DNA of 64,000 nucleotides, taken from positions 124,001 to 188,000 of the forward strand of contig NZ_PSZE01000008.1 in NCBI RefSeq assembly GCF_002933465.1, in the 5' to 3' direction. Position numbers and translations under genes: made by a program. Source of the stretch: Nocardia nova (GTDB taxonomy: Bacteria; Actinomycetota; Actinomycetes; Mycobacteriales; Mycobacteriaceae). The notes under the pieces were generated by a model. It did not search any database. It saw only the letters and a program-made list of their open reading frames with translations, and had not been told where the DNA came from. Of the stretch, positions 1-6,130 are shown in pieces; position 1 is the first letter of the stretch, and the number at the start of each line of letters is the position of its first letter.

Positions 1-231
1 CCCTGGCTCAACAGCAAGGCCCACACGCTGGAGAAGCGGGACCGGGACCGCGACCTCGAACTCGAGAACCGGGAACTGCGGGACCGGATCGCCCAACTGG
101 AGGCGGCGAACGAACGCAGGGAGCCCATCGAACGCGGTCGTGAACGCAGGAAGCCCATCGAACGCGGTCGTGAACGCAGGAAGCCCATCGAACGCGGTCG
201 TGAACGCAGAAGGACCGACCGTGACCGGTAA
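1..231 (+). CDS. gvpJ: Gas vesicle protein GvpJ, C-terminal part (5' end outside window)
   Basis: Frame 1 is open from the window edge to a TAA at 229-231 and encodes the last 76 residues of a protein. It begins with PWLNSKAHTLEKR, then a charged helix rich in Glu, Arg and Leu. GvpA-like J proteins of actinomycetes end in this way: after the GvpA core comes a WW-x-DP-x-L-SKA segment and a short coiled coil. The gene sits directly upstream of gvpL, gvpS and gvpK, which fits the usual order. Unusually, the tail carries three copies of a ten-residue basic repeat (ERRKPIERGR) that I do not recall from other GvpJ proteins. GvpJ is a minor vesicle protein thought to help nucleate the shell. The assignment to J rather than another GvpA paralogue is by context. 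Confidence 0.72.
   Translation, partial: PWLNSKAHTLEKRDRDRDLELENRELRDRIAQLEAANERREPIERGRERRKPIERGRERRKPIERGRERRRTDRDR
112..211 (+). repeat. 30-bp tandem repeat in gvpJ 3' end
   Basis: Three units of 30 bp start at 112, 142 and 172, followed by a partial unit of about 10 bp from 202. The units differ at one or two positions. Because 30 is divisible by three, the repeat keeps the gvpJ frame and reads ERR(E/K)PIERGR. Read in the other frame it gives an open extension in front of gvpL, which is why a longer gvpL start at 140 appears possible. Confidence 0.9.
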
Positions 232-1009
232 TCGCGCGGTCTGGTTGTACGCCGTGGTGGCGTCTCGCGACGACGCGGTGGATCCCACCGGGCTGACCGG
301 AGTTGCGGGGGAGCCGGTGCGGACGGTCGTCGCGGGCGACCTCTCCGCAGTCGTCGGCTCGGTGCCGCTCGACCTGTTCGGCGAAGAACCGCTGCGCAGG
401 AACTTCGAGGACCTCGACTGGCTGGAGACGACAGCACGGGCGCACGACGCCGTGGTGTCGGCCGCCGTCCGGCGGGGTCCGGCCGTCCCGATGCGGCTGG
501 CCACCGTCTTCCACGACGACGAGCGGGTGCGCGAGCTGCTCGACGAACGGCGAGCGAATTTCACCGCGGCGCTCGAATTGGTGAGCGGACGGACCGAATG
601 GGGTGTACGGGCCTACGGCGACCGCGCCGCCCTCACCGCCGCTGTGGCCGAGGCGAGGGCCGAAGGCAGCACGACGTCGCCCGGAGCGGCGTATCTGGCC
701 CGGCGTCGCGCGCAATTGTCCGCGCAGGAGACCGTCGAACGGGACGCGGCCGAGCGCGCCGGGCAGATTCACGCGCGGCTGCTGCGCGGGGCGGCGGCCG
801 GACGATCTCAGACGCTGACCGATCCGGCGGTGAGTGGCCGCCGGGACTGGATGGTGCTCAACGGGACCTACCTCGTCGACGACGACCGGACCGAGGACTT
901 CGCGGCGACCGTCTCCGCGCTCGACGCCGAATTCCCCGGCATCCGGCTCGAACTCACCGGCCCGTGGCCGCCGTATTCGTTCGCGGGCGTACAACGCGAG
1001 ACGACATGA
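221..1009 (+). CDS. gvpL: Gas vesicle protein GvpL/GvpF family
   Basis: The product has 262 residues and opens with VTGNRAVWLYAVVASRDD, the WLYA start typical of GvpL/GvpF proteins (PF06386). Later parts (AHDAVVSAAVRRGPAVPMRLATVF and the final TGPWPPYSFA) are also family hallmarks. GvpF/L proteins are accessory components bound to the growing vesicle. I choose the GTG at 221 because a purine-rich GAAGGA lies about 6 nt upstream and the start overlaps the gvpJ stop by 11 bp. The in-frame GTG at 140 would add only translated repeat sequence. The stop at 1007-1009 overlaps the next start in ATGA. F and L are paralogues; I call L from its place after gvpJ. Confidence 0.85.
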   Translation: MTGNRAVWLYAVVASRDDAVDPTGLTGVAGEPVRTVVAGDLSAVVGSVPLDLFGEEPLRRNFEDLDWLETTARAHDAVVSAAVRRGPAVPMRLATVFHDDERVRELLDERRANFTAALELVSGRTEWGVRAYGDRAALTAAVAEARAEGSTTSPGAAYLARRRAQLSAQETVERDAAERAGQIHARLLRGAAAGRSQTLTDPAVSGRRDWMVLNGTYLVDDDRTEDFAATVSALDAEFPGIRLELTGPWPPYSFAGVQRETT

Positions 1010-1248
1010 CTCGGGCCGATATGACGCCGGCCGACCGCGCCGTCGACACCGAGCGGCGTATCGCGCTGGTCGACCTCTTGGACCGGGTGCTGGCCGGTGG
1101 TGTCATCATCACCGGCGATATCCGGCTCGCCATCGCCGATGTGGATCTGGTGCAGATCTCGCTACGAGCCCTCATCTCCTCGATCAGCACCCTGTTCCCG
1201 CCGGCCGTATCCGCGGCGCGCGAGGGACCGGAACCCGGCGATGACTGA
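1006..1248 (+). CDS. gvpS: GvpA-family gas vesicle protein (GvpS-like)
   Basis: This is an 80-residue protein of the GvpA superfamily (PF00741). The core RIALVDLLDRVLAGGVIITG, followed by DIRLAIADVDLVQISLRALI, matches the beta-hairpin and amphipathic helix of the shell-forming fold. The short acidic tail lacks the WW motif of GvpJ. In actinomycete clusters the small GvpA paralogue between gvpL and gvpK is usually named gvpS. The start at 1006 overlaps the gvpL stop (ATGA); an alternative ATG at 1021 exists. Its 3' end overlaps gvpK by 8 bp, so the four gvp genes are almost certainly one translationally coupled unit. Confidence 0.82.
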   Translation: MTRADMTPADRAVDTERRIALVDLLDRVLAGGVIITGDIRLAIADVDLVQISLRALISSISTLFPPAVSAAREGPEPGDD

Positions 1249-1537
1249 ATTCGGCGGTATCCCACCGCGAATCGACACCGATCCCGAATCCGTCGAGCGC
1301 GGACTGGTGACCCTCGTCCTCACCCTGGTCGAGTTGCTGCGCCAGCTGATGGAGCGGCAGGCGCTGCGTCGCGTGGACGCGGGCGACCTCACCGACGCCC
1401 AGGTCGAACGCATCGGAACCACGCTGATGTTGCTCGAACAACGCATGGACGAACTGCGCGAGCATTTCGGGCTCACGCCGGAAGATCTCAACATCGATCT
1501 CGGCCCGCTCGGGCCACTACTGCCCCCGCCGGAGTGA
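1241..1537 (+). CDS. gvpK: Gas vesicle protein GvpK
   Basis: The 98-residue product matches GvpK (PF05121): IDTDPESVERGLVTLVLTLV, then LLRQLMERQALRRVDAGDL, then LTPEDLNIDLGPLGPLLP. GvpK is an essential accessory protein of vesicle assembly in other systems. The ATG at 1241 lies inside the end of gvpS and shares 8 bp with it. No further gvp gene follows, so the operon ends here; a strong hairpin lies 107 bp downstream. Only the last four gas-vesicle genes are visible in the window. Confidence 0.92.
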   Translation: MTEFGGIPPRIDTDPESVERGLVTLVLTLVELLRQLMERQALRRVDAGDLTDAQVERIGTTLMLLEQRMDELREHFGLTPEDLNIDLGPLGPLLPPPE

Positions 1538-1643
1538 GAAAGCTCCGGTGCGCTCGCCGCCGCGGAGCCCGAAAAACGGTGGACGGGTTCCCTGTCTTGT
1601 TCCGTTATCTGCGGCGTTCGTGTCTCGCGGCGCACCGACGAAG

Positions 1644-1671
1644 CCCCGTATCCACAGCAGCGGATACGGGG
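1644..1671. terminator. Hairpin between convergent gvpK and CYTH genes
   Basis: A perfect 10-bp inverted repeat (CCCCGTATCC / GGATACGGGG) with an 8-nt loop lies between the gvp operon and the convergent CYTH gene. There is no T-run, as is common for actinobacterial terminators. It could serve both directions. Confidence 0.6.
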
Positions 1672-1713
1672 ACTCGGGGCGTCCGAGTGTTGTGGTGCGG
1701 TTCGGAGGATCGC

Positions 1714-2244
1714 TCAGAAGCGAAGTTCGGGAATGGTATTCAGGTCGAATCCGTGGCGAGCGTAGATCTTGATCGTGTTCTCGCCGGTGAGGTCAGACTC
1801 CGTATAGCCGAGCAGTTCGGCGACACGGATCACGTCCTCCGTCGTCGCTGCTTCGATCTCCAGATATGGAGGAATCAGGGGCCACGTATCTATTTCGAGC
1901 TGGGCACCTTCGAGAGTGAAGCCCACGCGCTTGGTCTCTTGGTACGACTTGGGCATGAAGCCCATCAGCTTCAGCAGTTCGTTGGTGGCGGTGAAGTCAC
2001 TGACGGTGACCTCTACCTCGTGAGTGCCGTCAATGGAGTCGTTGGTGATCTGCTTGACGGCGAGCGTGATGTCGTTTCCGTTGTCGCGCAGTCTGATCCA
2101 CTTGGATTCATCGCCGGGGGTGACGTCGTAGACGTAGCGCCGCATGAACCGGTCGCCGAGCTTGCTTCCCCCTTTGTCGAGGATGCTACGTTCGGCGGTC
2201 CGAGGATCGATGCCGAGAATCCTGGCTTCGTGCTCGATAGGCAA
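1714..2244 (-). CDS. CYTH-domain protein (class IV adenylate cyclase / triphosphatase type)
   Basis: The 176-residue product begins IEHEARILGID, a conservative variant (EHEAR) of the ExExK signature of CYTH enzymes. It carries the expected alternating charged strands, for example RRYVYDV, WIRLRDNGNDITLAVKQ, THEVEVTVSD and LEIDTWPLIPPYLEIEA. CYTH proteins bind nucleotide or polyphosphate triphosphate tails in a beta tunnel. Members act as class IV adenylate cyclases, thiamine triphosphatases or tripolyphosphatases, and the substrate cannot be told here. The start is a TTG at 2244 with GGAG five nt upstream. It lies 21 nt downstream of the radical SAM gene on the same strand, so the two are probably co-transcribed. 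Confidence 0.8.
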   Translation of the reverse strand: MPIEHEARILGIDPRTAERSILDKGGSKLGDRFMRRYVYDVTPGDESKWIRLRDNGNDITLAVKQITNDSIDGTHEVEVTVSDFTATNELLKLMGFMPKSYQETKRVGFTLEGAQLEIDTWPLIPPYLEIEAATTEDVIRVAELLGYTESDLTGENTIKIYARHGFDLNTIPELRF

Positions 2245-2265
2245 TGTGTCTCCAAACGTGCTGTG

Positions 2266-3360
2266 TCACAGTGAGGTTTGTCCGGCACGCCGGGCGGCGA
2301 GTCGGACATACTCGGTGTCGCGCAAGGTGAGGATCTCGCGGCGTAGCGGGCTGCTCAGGAAGTCGGACAGCGGTAGGCACAGGTCCATGCGCTGGATGCA
2401 CACGCCGACCTGGAATGTGCCGGTCCGGTCGTAGTACAGCCGTACACCGTAGAAGCCCTCTTCGCAATCGCTCCCATTGTTGAACCGGCATCCGGAACAT
2501 GTGCCTGGCAAGCGGACCGGCCGAATCTGCTTGAAGTAGATGTGTCGTCCATCCGGCAGACGGTAGGCGGTCCGTGCACCGGATGCGCCTGCCGTGATAT
2601 GCAGAGACTCGGCGACGGCACCCCGATCAGCGAGGATCCGCGAGATGGCTTCGATCGAGGTTTGTCCGCCATCGAGCGAGTTGAGTAGCCGTACGGTCAG
2701 CCGCGGGGAGTGCTCGTCGAGGAGGCGATGTACCCGCGGCGCGTGCGTGTAGTCAGGAACCACGAGATTGGCGTTGGCGTCGACTCCGTTCACGTCGCAC
2801 GCGGCGATGGAGAGCGCGAGCGCTTCGAGCTTCCGTTGTGCCAGAACAGGGTTGCGGTAACGGCTGTGTTGAACCTCGGCTAGTTCAGCCGCGGTTGTGC
2901 CGAAGATTGAGAAGTTCACCCGACCGAGTCCAGCCTCAGCGCAATCCGGGATTACTCGTTCACCGCGTTCTCCGTTCGAGGTCATGCCCACCCGAAAACC
3001 GGCCTCGGTTGCTATCGCGGTCAATCGCGCTACGCCTGGGTGCAAGGTGGGTTCACCGCCGGTGAGGTGCAACTCGTCGAGCTCGAGGGCGTCGCGCAGC
3101 GCAATGATCGCGTTGCGGAAGTCGTCATTGTCAGGCATCGAGGCCGGCAGGAAGGCTGCGCCATTGGTTGTGGCATATATCGAGGCGCGGCCACTCCTAC
3201 CGGTTGTCACGAATTCGCCTGGTAGGCGGTGTCGATTGTCGACGGTGACCGGCGTTCCTTCGTTATGGCAGAACGTGCAGGTCAAACCGCAGGTGTCATG
3301 GATTTTGACGCGCAGAGTGGTGTCTTTGTGGACGTGGACAGGGATTCCGACACGGAACAT
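2266..3360 (-). CDS. Radical SAM protein, MoaA/SPASM-like
   Basis: The product has 364 residues. The radical SAM cluster motif is C24-x3-C28-x2-C31 (CGLTCTFCHNEG). A GGEPT motif follows (LHLTGGEPTLHPG), then a SAM-barrel segment (VGMTSNGERG). The C-terminus has further cysteines at about 278, 281, 289, 311 and 318 around a YGVRLYYD segment, like the second iron-sulfur cluster of MoaA or SPASM enzymes. The ATG at 3360 is preceded by AAGGGGGGG about 4 nt away. A longer in-frame extension upstream is rejected because it lacks family features. The enzyme should perform radical chemistry on an unknown substrate. It sits between small unknown genes and a CYTH protein and has no molybdopterin genes nearby, so it is unlikely to be MoaA itself. 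Confidence 0.88.
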   Translation of the reverse strand: MFRVGIPVHVHKDTTLRVKIHDTCGLTCTFCHNEGTPVTVDNRHRLPGEFVTTGRSGRASIYATTNGAAFLPASMPDNDDFRNAIIALRDALELDELHLTGGEPTLHPGVARLTAIATEAGFRVGMTSNGERGERVIPDCAEAGLGRVNFSIFGTTAAELAEVQHSRYRNPVLAQRKLEALALSIAACDVNGVDANANLVVPDYTHAPRVHRLLDEHSPRLTVRLLNSLDGGQTSIEAISRILADRGAVAESLHITAGASGARTAYRLPDGRHIYFKQIRPVRLPGTCSGCRFNNGSDCEEGFYGVRLYYDRTGTFQVGVCIQRMDLCLPLSDFLSSPLRREILTLRDTEYVRLAARRAGQTSL

Positions 3361-3434
3361 GGTGGCCGTACCCCCCCTTCGTTTCAATTGCGTGTGTGGT
3401 ATCGAGCCGAGCCCGACCGCTGGCTTCGGTCTTT

Positions 3435-3662
3435 TCAGTCGGCGCTTCCAAGCGCATCGGGCTCGAAATCTGGTCTCGCTACACCGAGGGTTGTCAGCGC
3501 GAGGATGTCCTCCTCCGTAGGAGGCGCTGGTGGCAGCCCGGTTGGCTGCCATGCCCGCAGCGCCGCGAGCAGGCGGTCCAATGACGCGATGACCGCCGAC
3601 CAGTCGGACGCGTTGATGTCGCACGGATATTGCTGCGGCAGTGGCAATCTGGTGCCCGTCAT
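3435..3662 (-). CDS. Hypothetical 75-residue protein of the radical SAM cassette
   Basis: I do not recognise this protein. The ATG at 3662 overlaps the upstream stop codon (ATGA), so translation is probably coupled. The product starts MTGTRLPLPQQYPCDI and contains one clear amphipathic helix (SDWSAVIASLDRLLAALRAW) followed by a proline-rich linker and an acidic tail (EEDILALTTLGVARPDFEPD). It has no membrane segment and only one cysteine. Its size and position directly in front of the radical SAM gene leave open a role as a carrier or partner protein, but I see no RiPP precursor signature such as a clear leader/core division. Confidence 0.6.
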   Translation of the reverse strand: MTGTRLPLPQQYPCDINASDWSAVIASLDRLLAALRAWQPTGLPPAPPTEEDILALTTLGVARPDFEPDALGSAD

Positions 3663-4012
3663 GATGTCGCCAGCGGGTTCGAGCGGTGGCCCTCGACGGG
3701 CGTGTACGCACCCTCGCGTTCGTAGATTCGGTTGGCGCCGAGGTCGTGGATATCGGTGAGATCGGCGAGGTCGGCAGGTATCCGACCGCGCAGATGCATC
3801 ATGTCGGGGACGATCAGCAGTTCGATCCTGTGCGTGGTGACGTGGTCCAGCAGTGCCTCGGGCGCGATCAGACTGGTGCTGCGGCACAATCCGGCGTACT
3901 CGTAGCCGAGCCGCACGGCGACCTTCCGGGCCTGAAAGTCCATCCCAGTAATAGTTTTCACCAGGTCGATACAGACGTAACCCATCGCGCGGGGCGGGTC
4001 GTCAGCGTCCAT
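3659..4012 (-). CDS. Small resolvase-N-like protein of unknown function
   Basis: The 117-residue product has an alternating pattern reminiscent of the N-terminal half of serine resolvases: MGYVCIDLVK near the start, then FQARKVAVRLGYEYAGL, then HRIELLIVPDMMHLRG. In true resolvases the first strand ends in a catalytic Ser (YxRVS). Here that position reads ID, so recombinase activity is unlikely. There is no DNA-binding C-terminal domain. The ATG at 4012 has a GGAGGA upstream and overlaps the small membrane-protein gene by 11 bp; the stop overlaps the next gene. The fold comparison is weak inference from residue pattern only. Confidence 0.6.
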   Translation of the reverse strand: MDADDPPRAMGYVCIDLVKTITGMDFQARKVAVRLGYEYAGLCRSTSLIAPEALLDHVTTHRIELLIVPDMMHLRGRIPADLADLTDIHDLGANRIYEREGAYTPVEGHRSNPLATS

Positions 4013-4169
4013 GTGCGGTTCCTCCCGGGTGGTGGGCCCGGCGCTCAGATTCGACCCGGCGTCGGATCGCCGTCACGCTGCGATCTTTCGGTATGCGTTG
4101 CGGCCAATGCACAATGACGAAATAGATCCCGGTCGCCCCCACCACGCTGCAGATCGCTAACGTGATCAC
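4002..4169 (-). CDS. Small single-pass membrane protein (55 residues)
   Basis: This gene is short but well supported. A GTG at 4169 is preceded by an excellent GGAGGG ribosome-binding site 5 nt upstream. The frame stays open for 55 codons, and the TGA at 4002-4004 overlaps the next gene, consistent with a coupled operon. The product begins MITLAICSVVGATGIYFVIV, a single hydrophobic helix of about 20 residues. A basic cytoplasmic tail follows (WPQRIPKDRSVTAIRRRVESE, shown only in part). It would be the first gene of the cassette, divergent from the XRE regulator. Function unknown; a membrane anchor or sensor for the downstream proteins is speculation. Confidence 0.62.
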   Translation of the reverse strand: MITLAICSVVGATGIYFVIVHWPQRIPKDRSVTAIRRRVESERRAHHPGGTAHGR

Positions 4170-4256
4170 GATCGCCCTCCGAGGTTGTGCGTGTAGTGGC
4201 AGTTGGACGATGGATCGCGGAGTACAGCGGTGCTCACGGTCACCTCACTTCCGATA

Positions 4257-4272
4257 TGCGAATTGGTTCGCA
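4257..4272. promoter_or_regulatory. Inverted repeat in divergent promoter region (possible XRE operator)
   Basis: TGCGAA-TTGG-TTCGCA is a perfect 6-bp inverted repeat with a 4-bp centre. It lies in the 225-bp space between the divergent small membrane-protein gene (starts 4169, minus) and the XRE gene (starts 4395, plus). An autoregulatory operator is the simplest reading. A looser inverted repeat of CCAAAG and CTTTGG follows near 4347-4367. Confidence 0.4.
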
Positions 4273-4394
4273 CCCGCCGCCGAGGTCTGCGACACCCGGC
4301 GGCGGGGCTCGGTTCGACTGTGCTGCAGACCGAGCGCGCGAAGTACCAAAGCTTTTCGCACTTTGGGCGCGTGGGCCGCGGTTGAATAGACGAT

Positions 4395-5612
4395 GTGAGC
4401 GGACACGGTGATACCCAGGTAGGGGTCGGTGCGCGCGTTGCACAGCTACGGAAGCTGGGCGGCCTCACTCAACAGAGGCTCGCTGACCGCGCCCACATCT
4501 CGGTGGGCCTGATTCGGTCCGTCGAACAAGAGCGAGTCCCAGCCACCCCGGCGTTTCTGGGGGCGGTTTCCAAAGCCCTACGAACGAGTGTCGCCGACCT
4601 CACAGGACAGCCCTACATTCCTGCGACCGGTCCGGACACCGAAGTGCACGCCGCGATCGCGGTTCTGCGCACCGAGCTGGCTGCCTACGACCTGGACAAC
4701 GCCGATATTCGTGACACTCGCCCAATGCCGCAGATCAGCGGGGAAGTGAATCAGATCTGCCGGTACCGACGTAACGCGTCGTTCCATCACCTCGGCGAGG
4801 AACTGCCACCGCTGCTCGGCGAAGTTCGTGCCATCGTCCACCGCACTACCGGTGAAGTCCGAGACCGTGCGCTGGTCATGATGTGCGAGCTGTACTACTC
4901 GGCGCACAGTCTCGCCCACAAGCTGGGATACGCCGACCTGGCGGCACTCGCTGTAGACCGGATCGCCTGGGCGGCACGCGAGTCCGGCAACCAACTGTGG
5001 ACGGCAACCAGCCAGTTCCAGCGGGCTGCGCTACTCACCTCCGGCGGAGACTGGACGGCAGCCTTGAATTTCCTCGAGCGCTGCAGGTCCGATATCGAAC
5101 CGCGGCTCGACGTCGGCCGACGCTCCGATCTGATCGCCTGGGGCGGGCTGCATTTGCAGTCCGGGCTGGCAGCGTCGCGGGCCGGGAACCGCGACGTTGC
5201 CGACGCGCACCTCGCCGAAGCGCGAGAGACAGCCACGCGTGTCGGTGATGACCGTGACCCGATCCTGTCGTTCGGTCCAACGAACGTCGATATCTGGTCG
5301 GTCGCTCTCGCGGTGGAGGCGATGGACGGAACCGAGGCGCTGAGGCGTGCGCAGTCGTTGGTCATTCCGGCCGGGGCCTCGAAAGAGCGCGCGGGCCATC
5401 ACTTCATCGACCTTTCACGGGCCTACCTGCTGCACGGCGACCGTCGCCAAGCCTTCGGCGCTCTACAGAAGGCGAGGGCAATTACGCCGGCCCAAACTCG
5501 CTACAATCCGATGGTTCACGAGACGGTGCGGGCACTGGCACGCGCGGAGGCTCGCAGTGTGGACACCGTGCACGGGTTCGCTGTGTGGTGCGGAATTGCT
5601 GATCGGCTCTGA
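4395..5612 (+). CDS. XRE-family transcriptional regulator with TPR-like C-terminal region
   Basis: The 405-residue product has an N-terminal helix-turn-helix at about residues 12-70 (VAQLRKLGGLTQQRLADRA, then ISVGLIRSVEQERVPATP). The rest is a long all-helical region with TPR-like character (for example LDVGRRSDLIAWGGLHLQSG and HLAEARETATRVGDD). This layout is common in streptomycete and nocardial regulators. The start is a GTG at 4395 with no clear Shine-Dalgarno. The gene is divergent from the radical SAM cassette, which it may regulate. Its stop codon directly abuts the stop of the convergent monooxygenase gene. Confidence 0.85.
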   Translation: MSGHGDTQVGVGARVAQLRKLGGLTQQRLADRAHISVGLIRSVEQERVPATPAFLGAVSKALRTSVADLTGQPYIPATGPDTEVHAAIAVLRTELAAYDLDNADIRDTRPMPQISGEVNQICRYRRNASFHHLGEELPPLLGEVRAIVHRTTGEVRDRALVMMCELYYSAHSLAHKLGYADLAALAVDRIAWAARESGNQLWTATSQFQRAALLTSGGDWTAALNFLERCRSDIEPRLDVGRRSDLIAWGGLHLQSGLAASRAGNRDVADAHLAEARETATRVGDDRDPILSFGPTNVDIWSVALAVEAMDGTEALRRAQSLVIPAGASKERAGHHFIDLSRAYLLHGDRRQAFGALQKARAITPAQTRYNPMVHETVRALARAEARSVDTVHGFAVWCGIADRL

Positions 5613-5924
5613 TCAGTCCGGTAGCCCTTTCGTCGCGCCGGGAGCCAGGAACTCGACGCGGAACGACTCGATATATTGGCTTCGCTGTTCGAGAAAGTGG
5701 CGGGTGTGCGGCTGCTGCTCATGTTCATCGAATGCTGCACGGTCGCGATAGACCTCGTAGAAGACACGCGCCAACGGTTCGTCGCTAACCCTATGGGTGG
5801 CATAAACGAGAGTGCCGGGCTCATGGTCGATGATCGCCTGGACGGTGTCGGCGACCAGCGCATCGAAAGCTGCTGCTTTCGTTTCGTTCTCCAGATTGAA
5901 TTTCACGACCAGCGCGAACGACAT
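5613..5924 (-). CDS. Antibiotic biosynthesis monooxygenase (ABM) domain protein
   Basis: The 103-residue product fits the single-domain ABM ferredoxin-like fold (PF03992): SFALVVKFNLENETKAAAFD at the start, then HEPGTLVYATHRVSDEP, then ARVFYEVYRDRAAFDEH, then a final PHTRHFLEQ. Such small dimeric proteins act as cofactor-free monooxygenases, heme-degrading enzymes or stress-response proteins. The ATG at 5924 has GGGAG about 5 nt upstream. The stop lies back-to-back with the stop of the XRE gene (5612/5613), leaving no intergenic base. The exact substrate is unknown. Confidence 0.82.
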   Translation of the reverse strand: MSFALVVKFNLENETKAAAFDALVADTVQAIIDHEPGTLVYATHRVSDEPLARVFYEVYRDRAAFDEHEQQPHTRHFLEQRSQYIESFRVEFLAPGATKGLPD

Positions 5925-6130
5925 GAGGCTCCCTCGAACAGCGTGTGCGGACAGTCCGGAGGATAACCCGCACGACCGTGCGGCCCTCATGTCATGAGTA
6001 TGGGGCCGCTTCCCGTCTCGTGGACGATGGCTCGAGTGCTCGGCCTGGACCGGCCGGTCACCGCGCCGTGCGGCTCGGCTGCCCGGTCAGCGGGTGTCGC
6101 TGTGTGTCGGTCCTGTGGGAGGGTGGACCC

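Noticed and set aside
140..220. Longer gvpL start at GTG 140
   Set aside because: The added codons only translate the gvpJ repeat in another frame; the GTG at 221 has a ribosome-binding site and the family N-terminus.
3361..3711. N-terminal extension of the radical SAM protein
   Set aside because: The extra residues are Arg/Ala/Pro-rich, overlap the upstream gene in another frame, and the ATG at 3360 has a strong purine-rich site.
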